Below, piece after piece: positions 12,601-21,900 of a DNA stretch of 64,000 nucleotides. The notes under the pieces were generated by a model. It searched no databases, was not told the DNA's origin, and saw only the letters and a list, made by a program, of their open reading frames with translations. The stretch lies in NCBI GenBank assembly GCA_016801845.1, contig CM028923.1, positions 8,268,001 to 8,332,000 of the forward strand. The letters are read 5' to 3'. Source of the DNA: Polydactylus sextarius (taxonomy: Eukaryota; Chordata; Actinopteri; Polynemidae). The position numbers and the translations under genes were made by a program. Numbering within the stretch: the first letter of the stretch is position 1; each line of letters starts with the position of its first letter.

Positions 12601-15499
12601 ATTTATATACATTTATAATTCCAGGGAAGATGTAGCTGGATGATATTTAATGTTATGTGCCTCAGAAGCTGGTTAGAGCTTGTTGAAACCTTTTTTTTTT
12701 TTTTTTTTTTAAATTTGAAAAATGATCTCCACATTAACCAGATAAAACTGAGTATATGTTAATATAATCACAGAGGATGGGGTTGGGGCCAAGTTAAAAG
12801 TAAGTCATGTCAAGTATGATTATGCCAGGGAGTAAAAGACAAATAGGGCTAGATTCACACTGACAAGGGGGGTCAGGACTGAATGGGGAATAAACCAGCA
12901 ACACTCACCACTATAGAAATCAGTGACATTGTATAAAGCAGCCACAGTCTCATTCATTGTTTCCACTGTAATGTAACAGAAAATCATAAACATGCAAAAC
13001 TACAGATGAACAGACAGTGTTTTCTTTTACAATGGCCTTTAACCTGTTTTAACCAATGCATTCACTTGAGTGCATTTAAGTCATTGTTTTGCTGACACTG
13101 ATAAGACCATTGCAAAACCAAACATGGTGCTTTATAAAGCTCAGGAAAGGTAAAATACAGCAGGTAGAGTAAATGACTTTTAAGTCTAAGAGTTTTGCAT
13201 GAGCAGCCGACAGAAGTAAAACTGAGGAGTAACACAGGATCCTGTTTAACAAAAAACATCCAGAAATGGCACCTACTTACTATTTGCAAACTATTATCAA
13301 AAAAAGTGATGTATCTTGACTTACTGCTGACCACAGTGACTGAAATGGGCTGTTTCTGCTGGATGGTCTGTGTGTGGGGGAAGCGAGCGTAGCAGATGTA
13401 GTCGCTCCTGGTGTCTTCTGGGAGAACGTTGGAAAAGTACAAGTCTCCATTCAGAGCCTGCGACACTCGTTTATCCAACGTCAGTCTCTGAAAGTCTGAA
13501 GGATAAGGAGAGGACAACAAACAATTTGTCAATGTTAACAGCTTGCTGGATACACTACATCATTTTTGTCATAGGTACAGTGAAGTGTTTCTAAGGGTCC
13601 ATTCGACGTTCTTACCATTAGTTCGGTGCAAACATGTCTATACTGATGAAATTCTCAATACACACGTACACATGCAAATCACTCACTATTATCCATCCAG
13701 AAGATGACAGGAGGGGGTAGCCCAGCGGGGGGACGGCATTGCAGCACCAGGGAGACCCCCCTCTGCACCGTAATGGCTTCATTTTTTTCCTTTGACCACA
13801 AGGGGGACCCTGCGAGTCACAAACATCAAACAAAGGCACTGTGAAGGCCTCCAAGAACTTGTGGCTATATTCATTGTTACAAATACAAAAAAAAAAATCA
13901 TTGTCAAGCCATTAGATATATTTTAATGTAACTGAATATAATGAAGCCTTACTGGACTGTCTGATGACAATGCTGTTGGACACAGCAGTGCCGTGGTCAT
14001 TGTGAGCTGTGCACTGGTATGTTCCTTCATAGGCCTCTGCTTTCTCTTGGCTGATGTCGATGACGATTGTTCCTGAACCGGGTTTCATCAAGACTTTGGA
14101 GTCTTTCTCAACATCAAAGTGGGTTCCATTTCTTGTCCAGGAAAAGCTAAAATCAAACAGGCCAATTTATCTTCTAGGAAATGCACATAAAAGAAGTGAC
14201 ACCGTTTTACCCTCCCTATTTAAATTCATGCAGAGTGATTTTTTTTTTTTTTTTTTTTTTTTTAAGCACTGATCCCAGAGCTTGGAGTTTGTCTGTTTGC
14301 ATCTCATTTAATTATGGTGGCAAACCTAAACTGTGGCTAATTCACTCTGCAAGGTGGCTCTCTAGCGATTGCACTCCGTAACAACAGTTGCTATGGTGAT
14401 CCATATTTCCACACGGCTCCAGGTTAAAGTTGCCCTCAGGAACGCTTCTACAATGTCACAGTGAGGTCCCATAAAACTGAATATAAGAAGAAACAAGTTT
14501 TCTCATATTCACGGCAACTCAAAATCCAACATAATTTCGTGAGCTTTAGACAACCAGAGAAGAAGTCAGTGAAACCTACTGTAAGGTTGTGTTTCACTGG
14601 GATGGACACCTGCAGTTTTTCTGACTGTTGCACATGTTCATAAACAACAAGCGTCAATGGGAGTGAGATGAGTGATCGTCACACCTGGGACTCGGCTTCC
14701 CCTTGGCCTCACAGTGGATGATGATGTTCTCCCGTGGATCAAAGATGTAATCCTTCGGGGACTGTAGCGTTATAGTGGGGGGTTGTGGCACTGGAGAGAT
14801 GAATAGATATAGTTCAGAGGCACACATACAAACATAACAATGTAAATACTACAGACTAGATCTTGAATAGTCAAGCAGAGTACGAGCAAGCAACATGCGA
14901 CAAGCATTCCCATTCAGTTCGACTTGCTGATCAAGTCATTAGAAACACTCACAGCAAACAAAGCCATAGTAGCTATCTCACTCCTGATCTGAGGACAACT
15001 TACCGCTCGGTGAACTCAGATACGGAGCGCCACTCCAAAACAAGCAAGCGCGACATCACATAGCAAAGTAAAAATAACTTGCATGCACATCTAATGTTGC
15101 TCAAACTCACACAAAGGAAAATGAATGTTTTTGGTTTTTTTTGTTTTTTTTTTTTTTTGTTTTAAGAGCAAAAACTCCACACTAAGTCACAGCATTTGTT
15201 TGAGCCAACTTACATCCTTCCAGTACTTTAGCTTTTTGTCCACCGTGACACGCCATACCACAGTGGTAGTAGAATATTGAGGAAAGGTGTTAGTTTTTGC
15301 AGGAAGTAAATGAAAAGTTCAGGTGAAAGTTTGACTTTCAGATACTTTTAAGCATTTTATTGAGCCTCAACATTAAATCTGATAAGAAGGCTTCCCTACT
15401 ATTTTTTTTTTTTTTTTTTTTTTAAAGGAGGACCATCATCAGTAATTCCAGTTTTATGAGGCAGGTGCAATAAATGCAAGAAAAGTAGTTGAATTTCAC

Positions 15500-15544
<45 letters not shown>

Positions 15545-15921
15545 TATTAACATAAACAGAGTTCCAACAGAAACTTTATTGCATTTCATAAGTGAACCAC
15601 AATCCCATGCTGAAACTAAACATGCAAACTTAAACACACCCTTCCCTTCCCAGAGCAGGTTTCTCATCAAACCCCCCGTTTTTATATAGAAGCTATAAGT
15701 CATTGTACCCCAGAAAATGAAAGTGGTAAATGTAATTTCCAGACTGTGAAATATTTCTTTAATTTCCAGAGTTTAAAACCTATGTTCCATATTAATATCA
15801 ATATTTTTAAGTAAGAGAAATACTTACGATCAAGAGGCACTTCTAGCGCAGACGTCATGTGACTCAAGAGTACCAATAGCACAGCTCCAAAGCCCAGCAC
15901 CCACTTCCTGTTCCTGTCCAT
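421..15921 (-). CDS. nrcam: nrcam: neuronal cell adhesion molecule, L1 family
   Basis: Type I membrane adhesion receptor of axons, nodes of Ranvier and glial contacts. The family binds partners through Ig domains and ankyrin through the tail. Constitutive coding exons, 5' to 3': 15921-15828, 14790-14685, 14146-13953, 13809-13687, 13495-13325, 12079-11968, 11866-11682, 10559-10428, 10128-9985, 9895-9784, 9665-9499, 9353-9206, 9119-8995, 8144-8043, 7917-7720, 7624-7554, 7431-7206, 7096-6981, 5774-5567, 5287-5165, 5037-4861, 3281-3159, 2997-2842, 2423-2292, 2206-2128, 655-421. They sum to 3759 nt (1252 aa) with every junction in frame. Six further frame-neutral exons are listed separately. NrCAM is favoured over neurofascin, CHL1 and L1 by the C-terminus (SPVNAMNSFV), the EDHKPLKGSRTPS tail and Ig/FN sequences closest to human NRCAM as I remember it. 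I cannot tell which teleost duplicate this is. Confidence 0.96.
656..1528 (-). other. nrcam intron, tail exon to RSME microexon
   Basis: I see only AT-rich intronic sequence here with no further exon. The T-rich acceptor tract of the RSME microexon starts just beyond, at 1553-1581 (A-run on the plus strand). Confidence 0.7.
1529..1540 (-). CDS. nrcam: nrcam 12-nt microexon encoding R-S-M-E
   Basis: The exon GTCTATGGAGAG is bounded by a T-rich tract plus GGGTTTAG and the donor GTAAGATG. Joined to the flanks (AG|G TCT ATG GAG AG|T) it inserts RSME between GEY and SDTEDH. This is where mammalian L1, NrCAM and neurofascin insert neuronal RSLE, making the YRSL clathrin/AP2 signal. YRSM still fits YxxPhi. 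The sequence and phase are clear; usage is inferred. Confidence 0.78.
1541..2127 (-). other. nrcam intron 5' of the RSME microexon
   Basis: It holds the 29-nt A run (1553-1581; T run in the transcript) that precedes the microexon. I see nothing else in it. Confidence 0.7.
2128..2206 (-). CDS. nrcam: nrcam juxtamembrane cytoplasmic exon
   Basis: It encodes VKEKEDAHQDPEIQPMKEDD followed by GTFGEY and a split codon (phase 2). The terminal Tyr is the first residue of the YRSx endocytic signal when the 12-nt microexon is included. Confidence 0.95.
2292..2423 (-). CDS. nrcam: nrcam transmembrane exon
   Basis: It encodes IPSRQVDIATQG, then the membrane span (WFIGLMCAIALLILVLLIV), then CFIKRNKGGKYP as the stop-transfer and start of the cytoplasmic tail. 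It is nearly identical to human NRCAM in this stretch as remembered. Confidence 0.96.
2842..3281 (-). CDS. nrcam: nrcam fibronectin type III domain 5
   Basis: The exons are 3281-3159 and 2997-2842. Landmarks are PPVGPVFGKVN, GAVINWEYFGHHKNVYVEY, SKDDWKKELVNSSHSHMLKG and LKPGTSYRVRVVARD. This corresponds to the weakly conserved fifth FNIII domain, which is alternatively used in NrCAM. The two exons together are 279 nt with phase-1 outer ends, so the whole domain can be skipped in frame. Confidence 0.92.
3966..4031 (-). CDS. nrcam: Candidate nrcam 66-nt Pro/Thr-rich cassette exon
   Basis: The acceptor is GTTCTTTCAG and the donor GTACAAG, phase 1 on both sides. It encodes PTEPPHPTSPITQSLHTPFHK. 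The position (between FN4 and FN5) and the P-T-E-P start resemble the mucin-like PAT segment of neurofascin, though far shorter. The frame stays open past the donor, so read-through cannot be excluded. I have no transcript evidence. Confidence 0.5.
4600..4632 (-). CDS. nrcam: nrcam 33-nt cassette exon between FN4 and FN5
   Basis: The acceptor is CTCTGAAG and the donor GTAACC, phase 1 on both sides. It encodes HTRPTVETGK with split codons at each end. Human NrCAM carries AGILPPDVGAGK at the same place. The shared end (V..GK followed by V) and the equal phases support homology. Confidence 0.72.
4861..5287 (-). CDS. nrcam: nrcam fibronectin type III domain 4
   Basis: The exons are 5287-5165 and 5037-4861. 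Landmarks are PGPPSFLHVINPSLDSLTLE, WGPPKQNNGRLAGYTLKYQP, NNTSELGPARF, YKFYLSAKTIKGLGPEITEE and ALTVMDT. It ends in phase 1 where the optional stalk exons follow. Confidence 0.95.
5567..7096 (-). CDS. nrcam: nrcam fibronectin type III domain 3
   Basis: The exons are 7096-6981 and 5774-5567, divided by a 1.2-kb intron. Landmarks are PSSAPDSVQVMVHNSTLAEL, HWQPVP, LQGYKVYYRRERGLHET, YSVYVKVLNSKGEGPPSPS and ETPEG. The RRER string lies in the region where L1-family proteins carry a basic protease site. Confidence 0.95.
5775..6980 (-). other. nrcam intron inside FN3
   Basis: This 1.2-kb intron is AT-rich with a short (GTTTT)n-like run at 6843-6864. No exon or recognisable mobile element is seen. 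Confidence 0.65.
7206..7624 (-). CDS. nrcam: nrcam fibronectin type III domain 2
   Basis: The exons are 7624-7554 and 7431-7206. Landmarks are PDGNPADVKGVGTEPGNLVI, SWTPLTGFQSNGPGLEYKV, WRQKDMDEDW and YEIKVQAFNDYGNGPEP. The order matches NrCAM FN2. Confidence 0.95.
7720..8144 (-). CDS. nrcam: nrcam fibronectin type III domain 1
   Basis: The exons are 8144-8043 and 7917-7720, separated by a 125-nt intron with a CAG run. Landmarks are PTDLELTDQTERSVQLTWIP, NSPIEKFRIEYQD, TTAQLNLSPYVYYMFRVSAMN and SKPSQPSHQYRT. This is a typical FNIII pattern (W, Y and the YxFRVxAxN strand). Confidence 0.95.
8008..8029. repeat. (CTG)7 trinucleotide repeat in FN1 intron
   Basis: On the transcript strand it is a CAG repeat that begins shortly after the FN1 donor at 8042, directly behind a T run. 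Confidence 0.9.
8145..8994 (-). other. nrcam intron block between Ig6 and FN1
   Basis: AT-rich intron with an A run at 8634-8651, holding only the 30-nt cassette exon at 8807-8836. Confidence 0.7.
8807..8836 (-). CDS. nrcam: nrcam 30-nt cassette exon between Ig6 and FN1
   Basis: The acceptor is GTCGCAG and the donor GTAAAC, phase 1 on both sides. It encodes ATPTPAIVY. The human protein has the near-identical APTPTPAPVY stretch here, so this is the orthologous linker exon joining Ig6 (VVE) to EPDPPTDLEL of FN1. Confidence 0.85.
8995..9353 (-). CDS. nrcam: nrcam Ig domain 6 (two exons)
   Basis: The exons are 9353-9206 and 9119-8995. Landmarks are PTRILKQPEYRVVQRG, MFECKVKHDQS, WLKDNGELPDDERFEL and YTCIMNTTLDQDSA. 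This matches NrCAM Ig6. Phase 1 at the end allows the small cassette exon to be used or skipped. Confidence 0.95.
9499..9895 (-). CDS. nrcam: nrcam Ig domain 5 (two exons)
   Basis: The exons are 9895-9784 and 9665-9499. Landmarks are EPPRVLTPPNRVYQVIANNP, LLHCATFGSPIPTITWFKD, HENGTLEI and YTCIATNNLGI. Both Ig cysteines and the Trp are present. Confidence 0.95.
9985..10559 (-). CDS. nrcam: nrcam Ig domain 4 (two exons)
   Basis: The exons are 10559-10428 and 10128-9985. Landmarks are APFWVSAPRNLIL, ILTCRVSGEPKPKINW, AVYQCNASNEFGYLMANAF and VSVL. The canonical Ig cysteines and the horseshoe-type linker are present. Confidence 0.95.
10640..11540 (-). mobile_element. Degraded non-LTR retrotransposon (LINE) fragment
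   Basis: Broken minus-strand frames recall the C-terminal part of fish LINE polyproteins as I remember it: QDETSNIQEN, ATKDELLSLCLRQQKS, KSLHGMYHRQSEEVADIEKT, YQWLEKARLTDSTEALIMAA and QEQAL. The frames shift and contain stops. It is inserted in the intron between Ig3 and Ig4, in the same orientation as nrcam. The clade was not determined and the edges are approximate. Confidence 0.7.
11682..12079 (-). CDS. nrcam: nrcam Ig domain 3 (two exons)
   Basis: The exons are 12079-11968 and 11866-11682. They give KPEGERRPGFM, LELECIAEGLPTPDISW, a NFKKMLKISDVNEADAGDY strand and YHCMATNNHGTANH. Both Ig cysteines are present. The CIAEGLPTP match to NrCAM Ig3 is strong. Confidence 0.95.
12080..12908 (-). 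other. nrcam intron between Ig3 and the 57-nt cassette
   Basis: T runs lie at 12278-12298 and 12690-12711 and an X-box-like palindrome at 12373-12386. No exon is seen. Confidence 0.65.
12909..12965 (-). CDS. nrcam: nrcam 57-nt cassette exon between Ig2 and Ig3
   Basis: The acceptor is CATTACAG and the donor GTGAGT, both phase 1. It encodes ETMNETVAALYNVTDFYS plus one split codon, with two N-glycosylation sequons (NET, NVT). Human NrCAM has an optional 19-residue insert here (DELNDTIAANLSDTEFYG type), so this is very probably its counterpart. Confidence 0.85.
12966..13324 (-). other. nrcam intron between the 57-nt cassette and Ig2
   Basis: This intron is about 360 nt long. I see nothing notable in it. 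Confidence 0.6.
13325..13809 (-). CDS. nrcam: nrcam Ig domain 2 (two exons)
   Basis: The exons are 13809-13687 and 13495-13325. Landmarks are SPLWSKEKNEAI, LVLQCRPPAGLPPP, FWMDN, NGDLYFSNVLPEDTR and YICYARFPHTQT, with both Ig cysteines present. The order and spacing match NrCAM Ig2. Confidence 0.95.
13953..14790 (-). CDS. nrcam: nrcam Ig domain 1 (two exons)
   Basis: The exons are 14790-14685 and 14146-13953. The first Cys is in IIIHCEAKG, the core Trp in FSWTRNGTHFD and the second Cys in YQCTAHN, so this is a complete I-set fold. The intron between them carries a T-rich run near 14239-14262. Confidence 0.95.
14147..14684 (-). other. nrcam intron inside Ig1
   Basis: It has a T run near 14239-14262 and otherwise AT-rich intronic sequence. 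Confidence 0.65.
15214..15231 (-). CDS. nrcam: nrcam 18-nt cassette microexon (N-terminal linker)
   Basis: The exon is CTAAAGTACTGGAAGGAT, preceded by ACAAAAAG and followed by GTAAGT. Both ends are phase 1. Inclusion gives LDPKVLEGLPQPP and skipping gives LDLPQPP. It matches the position of the SKLLEEL-type linker before Ig1 in mammalian NrCAM, where L1-family genes carry a tiny regulated exon. Confidence 0.75.
15502..15543. repeat. (TG)n microsatellite
   Basis: About 42 bp of uninterrupted TG dinucleotide, in the intron after the nrcam signal exon. Confidence 0.95.
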
Positions 15922-15994
15922 GGTCGGGGGTGTTAATGGTGAAAACCTTTTTCCAAAATCAGCAGCAAGTAGAGTGGAAGAGTCTCAATTCGCA
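15828..15994 (-). CDS. nrcam: nrcam signal-peptide exon with 5'UTR
   Basis: The coding part is 15921-15828. It starts with a basic stretch (MDRNRK), then a hydrophobic core (VLGFGAVLLVLL), then SHMTSALEVPLD, the usual mature start of NrCAM. The donor at 15827 leaves phase 1. The exon extends 5' through untranslated sequence to an acceptor (TTCTAG) at about 15995, so the true first exon lies further upstream. Confidence 0.9.
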
Positions 15995-18900
15995 CTAGAA
16001 CGATAAAAAAAAAAAAATGAAACCCAAGATGACTATGGGTTAATAGTTTTTGTACTATATACTTTGTAAATTTTTTTTTGACTGCATGATCAGAAAATTA
16101 GAAACACGTCACATGCATACAGCTGCAAAAATCTTAAAATGGCCCAAGTGTTATGTATACACACATTTAGTCTGTATATGTGAAAAAATGGAATAAACTG
16201 ATAAATATTTAGTCTGAAGTATTACAGAAAGTTTACTTTCAAGTGAAAACTTGCTGGAAAAATGCAACATTCTTGGTTTCAGCATCTCAAGTAGTGTGTC
16301 AAACAGACAAGCCACTTATATTCAAGTACTTAAACACCCTGTTATTGTGCTAACACAGAAACTTGGGCAAGATGAGAAGTCAAAACAAACTTGATTTCCA
16401 GTCCAGTGTAACTTGAAACAACAAGGTGCTAAACACTTGTCTGTCCTCTCTCTTATTGGCTTGCGGTGTTGGAAAGAAGAACCATGGTAGCATTACATGA
16501 GCATTATTATAGACTGAAGTGCACTTAGACTTTCTAACACATCAACTGCCATTATCCATTGTCCTATTCTAGATGGAAGATGCAGACTGATTTGCTTAAG
16601 CTATCTCTGTGGGGTGATTTGCATTACGCTCAACAATGACTATATCTCATGTGCACGTGTTTGCCCTGTAAACATATGGCATGTGTGCACACTCGGCTGG
16701 AAGAATCACAACCTTGCTGTAGATAAGCAACACAACAGCCTGGCACATGCTTGTGCAAACACACCAGGTTAGTTAAAACATTCCCGTCGGCGTGTCACAT
16801 GGGTCAAGTTGCACATGGCTGCGGACCCAGAAGCCCTTGCTTCTGTTGTTGTGTGTAACTGAGACGCAGACTGATATATGTACAGCTGTCACAGATGCAT
16901 AGAACCATGTTGGCAATAATGAGCTCCTGTTAACTGCACCACAGGGAGTGGAAAATTATGTTTTCTTTTCTCTCTATGTCCTTTGTCTTGCGGTGTGTAA
17001 AGGCCTGTGTTGTAAGCACATTTACAGGCTTTTCTTTATTAGCAATGTAATAATATATAACAGCACCAGTGACATTAATATACTCTTGTGTATAATGTGT
17101 TTTTGATTAAATGCATTTTCTGCACAATATACATGTTATCCTGTCCAATCAGGAAGATGAACATGGGTAACATCTAATAATATCTAGGCTTAAAATGACT
17201 GCAAGATTTCAGCTCCTCAATAATTCATGGTTCATTTGTTTTGAGGAAAAAAAATCTTAAATCAACTGGCATTAATGCTAATTCTAAGAGCGCCATAGTA
17301 TGAACTGGATGAATCAGTCACCAAAGGGTGACAGTAACTCCTGTCAGCAGCCTGAGATAAAGTTGGTAGTGGAGCTGTGTGCTGCTGTCAGGTAAATGGC
17401 TCAGTCCATCCTGACGTCTTCATTATTCATGACTACCACATGCATCTTTGCACATACACACAGAGAGATTCACGAATACACACAGGGGGTTTAAATCTTC
17501 AGAGGCATCTGAAGGTGAAACTATCAGTCTCACCGCTACATTCAGGCCAGTTACATACCTGCTCTGCTGGAGAGGAAGCGTGTCTGATGACATAGGGAGA
17601 GTGGTGGTAATGAACACACACATCCAGAAAGTAGTGTGTCAGATTTTATCCAGCTGAGCTAGGCAAAGTGTGAGCTAATACAACCCGAGGACACAGCTAA
17701 TTATGCCGACTCGTCCTATTGGATATTATTCTCTCTCTCGTTAATCGAGGAGGAAGACAATGGAGAGGCAGAGACATGCAACCGAACTGAATGCATTAGA
17801 TGCAGGCCATGCATGCTAAATGGTCTAATCTCATTGTGGAAAAGGCAATGTGATATCATGTGAACGTAATGGTCCATCCTCAGATTAATTACAATTATGA
17901 TCCATGCTGCAACAAATATTTCCTGCCCCCACTGCGACGGTGGCCGTTTAAAGCCTCAGGCTATTTTCTCACAGACAGTGAAGCCTTAAGGTTTTTATAA
18001 ATGGGACTTTTGTCCAGTAGGTAATGAGTGACAAAAAAAAAAAGGTGATGGAGAAGGTATTCTACTAAGGTAAACCCCCACTGATACAGAAATTTTGAAA
18101 CCTTTAACAATATATTAGTGGGTTGGTTAAAAGATTTGTATTAAAGAAACAGTGTGGTTTTTAAATCACTGCTTTGTAAAATAACTTTAAAGCAAAAGTT
18201 TGACTTCTTGAGAGTTATGCCTGTTTGCTTTCTGGCAGAGGATCGAGTCTGGCTACTAATCTCTACCCAAAAAATAACAAACCTGTCCTGAACCTGACAG
18301 GAATATAATTTTTCCCTTTTTGTAATGTCTGAACCTTAACCCAAAAAGGTATCTTATGTTACATTAGCTATATTTGGCCAGCTATATATTCAATGCCATT
18401 CTCACATTTGTCCATTAATCGTATCTCTTTCTGCCAGAAAGCACTTAAGGTATTTCCAACAAACTATTTAACACACTGGTCCTACATTTTTTTTATATAT
18501 ACAAAAACAATATGCATCAAATGTAATATAACTAATTTGTCATCTGCATCTCAATGCTTATGTCTGACCCGAGTCACATCACCACAGAGGTGGTAAGAAA
18601 TTTACTGCTTGAGGGTAAAAATCAGTCATCAACACAGATGATTCCCTCAGCACAGACACAAACGGAAAATGGACACACATACCTAAATTAGCTGCCATGT
18701 GCAAATGTCAACATCTCCATATTTCAAAAGCTTTAATGCCAGCGAGCGTTAAGCGACATAAATTGCTTAGACTTGTGCTTTGATTTACACAATCCTGCAA
18801 CATAAAACTGAACTTGTCACCTTGAGGAAAAAAATGCTTTTATTTGTCGTTTTCTCGCGCAAATAAAAAATATGTTAATGTGTTATGTTTTTTTCCCATC

Positions 18901-21900
18901 AATATAAGCGATGCCATAAGGTTGTGCTGTGCAGTGGGGAGGAAGACATCTCTATACACAACTACACAATTACATACACACACAGCCTAGCTTCAGATTT
19001 AGCTTCATCCTAAAGCTAAAAATTGGCTACCATTGCTCATGGTCCCACAGGGCACAGATGAAAAAAATCAGAGATGATGATGACAAAGGAGGATGAGTGG
19101 AATGACTCTGTCTTGTGAGCAGGACATCTCTCATCCTCTTTTCTTCTCACTGATTCAGGGTTCATAGCCCCAAGAGGTTAAAGACTCAGCCTTTCCATCT
19201 TGATGACTCCATCTTAGCCATTCCTTCTTTCACTTCCTGTCTTTTTTTTCTTATTTCACTTACTCATTTCATGTTTTACTGATCATCCATAAACCAGCCC
19301 CATATGCACAGCGTAGCCTGGCTGTCACGTCGATCAATTTCTCAATACCATTGAGGGCATCATCACTGCAGCATTTACAGTTGGTGTGTTCAGTGTATTT
19401 TTTCTTTTTAAAGGACATTTTAATGGATCATAATGGCCGATGTCCCCTAGCCTGTCCCACATCTCTGCCCTCAAAGTCAATGCAAACCCTCATCTCTCCT
19501 CATACGTTCTACCAACTCATCTCTGGTTACTGTCTCCCTCAACGGTCTGAGTTTGCATTGATATATGAGGAGCCTTCATTAATGGACAAATCGATATTCC
19601 ACTATTCCATGCGTGAAGTCTTCATACTGCAGCACACTACCATTATATAAGCGGCTATAAAAATGTAATTCAGGGCCGAGGTCACCCACCAGCTTTGATT
19701 CTAAATTAATCCACTGCGTTCGGACGTTCACACCACACGATGACCTTGTGTAACCTGGACCTGTCCATGTCTTTCACTACGCACATGTGGTCTGATGTGT
19801 GATGATGAAATGTAATCACATGCCTAATAAATTCAGTAATCTGATTTAATATGAGTGTTTGAAGATATTCAATCCTACATGAATGAAAGCAGTTGCTATA
19901 GCCACAGCTGCTTCCAAACAACAACAATGACGTGAAGTTTGCTGACACAAACCCAACGGTCTTCCCGCAATACCCAAAGCAATGAGCTAAGTTGGTCACT
20001 CGGCAGCCCTCAGTCACCCTCTGAGACACTGAGAGGATGACAGCCTGATGAGACAGATGAGGGACGCGGCAAACGGATTCAGGAAGAGAATTAGGGGGAG
20101 GGAGGGATGAACATGCACTCGTCTGCGGTCACATCAAATCACAGTGATGGATATTTTCTGAGACTATAAACTGAGTTGGACTGCTTTCAACTAGAGAGTG
20201 GACTGAAGCGTAAGCCAAGATTCCTCCCATTTTAGAGCAGCATACATACGTAACACACTGACCGGACTTCACTGAGCTCCAGCTGCCTTCTTACAATTCA
20301 AGTGTCTCCAGTAACCAGGTCACTAGAATAGGACCTCTGAGCCATGAGAATTTTTCACAAAAGCATGAAGAGGAACTGCAGCTTAAATGTGAAGCCACTA
20401 TAACGACGGCTTCGTTGTAGTGCTGACATTTGAAAAAGCAGACTTCTAACATTTGTTATTCTGCTGAGGGTTTCTGTAAATGTGGGTGGGTGTACATCTG
20501 AGTTTTCTTTTAAAAATATATGGCCTGTAAAACTGACAATAACTAAACTGAAATGATACCAGCTAAGCTGCAAATGAAGGAGCAGATGGTGGGGGGAAAA
20601 AAAAGATGAAAACAAACACACATTAACACTAAGTGCATATCTCTCACACAGATTATTACTTATGACACCTAACAAATACCATCAGTTAGATATTTAACTC
20701 ATTGTCTCACTGTCTGGCACTTTAGCTGCGCATTTCTCCAACTTTCACTGTAATTTGATTCTGGGAAGGTATCAAACAGTGAGTTTACTATAAGTGATGT
20801 GGAAAAAAAAAAAAACAGCAGTAAAGCGCCACGGAGCTGAAAGAAACTTTTTCTCAAACACTGAAGACACAGGCTTGTGCTGAGAGCAGAAGCAGCACAA
20901 AATGCATTGCCAGTGGATACCAGACTGATGTACTGGACACCATGAGAGACACAGACATACTAATGTACCAGTCGGCTGTGTAAACATCTGAAGTACAGAA
21001 AACTCCAGCCCCAACTGTTAGTCTTTCTCTGTATATGTCAGCTTGAACTTTATTGGCCGACTGTTCTATCTCTTGTTTCCCTTTTCTTTTCTTCTCTCCC
21101 TCCTTGACAAACCTGCCGTCCAGTCTCCTACAAACAAAGCCCATTGTAAGGTGAGAAAATGGCTCTACTTCTTTTGAGGTCAAAAAACCTTGACTTGACT
21201 TTTTTTGATGTGAAAGAAAAGCAACAAGAGGGAGCACTGCCTCGCTAATCCGCTTTGACAGATAGGGAGCCATTCATGGACGTTTCATATCTTTTTACAG
21301 ATTTAAGTATTATTTACTAAAGCGCCTTTACGCCGCAGATAGTAGATGGATAATGTTGCACTTTTCATTGCCTTGGAAGGGAAGGGGGACATTATATAAG
21401 GGGGTGGAAATAAACCATTCGAGTCTTGAGCTGAAGTGAAACTATGCAGGGTGTTATATAAGCTGTGTTTTCTGTCAAACACACTTGACAAGGGGAAATG
21501 CAGAGGTGAGGTGTGGAGTTAATTGTAAAGAGACAATAACTTCTAGGGAGGGTGACGTGATGGAGTGCTTGTGTTACTTATGATGCTTACATTGAAACGT
21601 TACACTGTCCATGTTTCCTTGACAAAATCAGAGCCAGCAATTCTCACTATTGCAAGTTACAACTGCTGACTTCATTAGAGGCCGTCTGCTGCATTGAAAG
21701 TTATTTTAAGAGGAGCTTTCCCCACGCTAACACCACTTCTTTGCAATGAAAATACACAACCGGCTGCCTCTTTGTCTCCAGTAGCCTCCAAACCGGATCA
21801 TGTACAGCCGCCTAATCAAAACAAACGATCTCAGCCTCTTTGTGCACCTACACACACCCAAACATGCCAGGCATTCCCTTTTTTTTTTGGCGTCAGTTTA

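Larger units (their letters stand above)
14791..15827 (-). other. nrcam introns flanking the 18-nt microexon
   Basis: T-rich runs lie near 15130-15160 and 15402-15423, and a (GT)n microsatellite at 15502-15543. Apart from the 18-nt microexon no coding sequence is seen. Confidence 0.7.

Noticed and set aside
20854..21273. 139-codon minus-strand frame in the long nrcam intron
   Set aside because: No recognisable domain or convincing splice sites, and low-complexity segments. Length is within chance for 26 kb of DNA.
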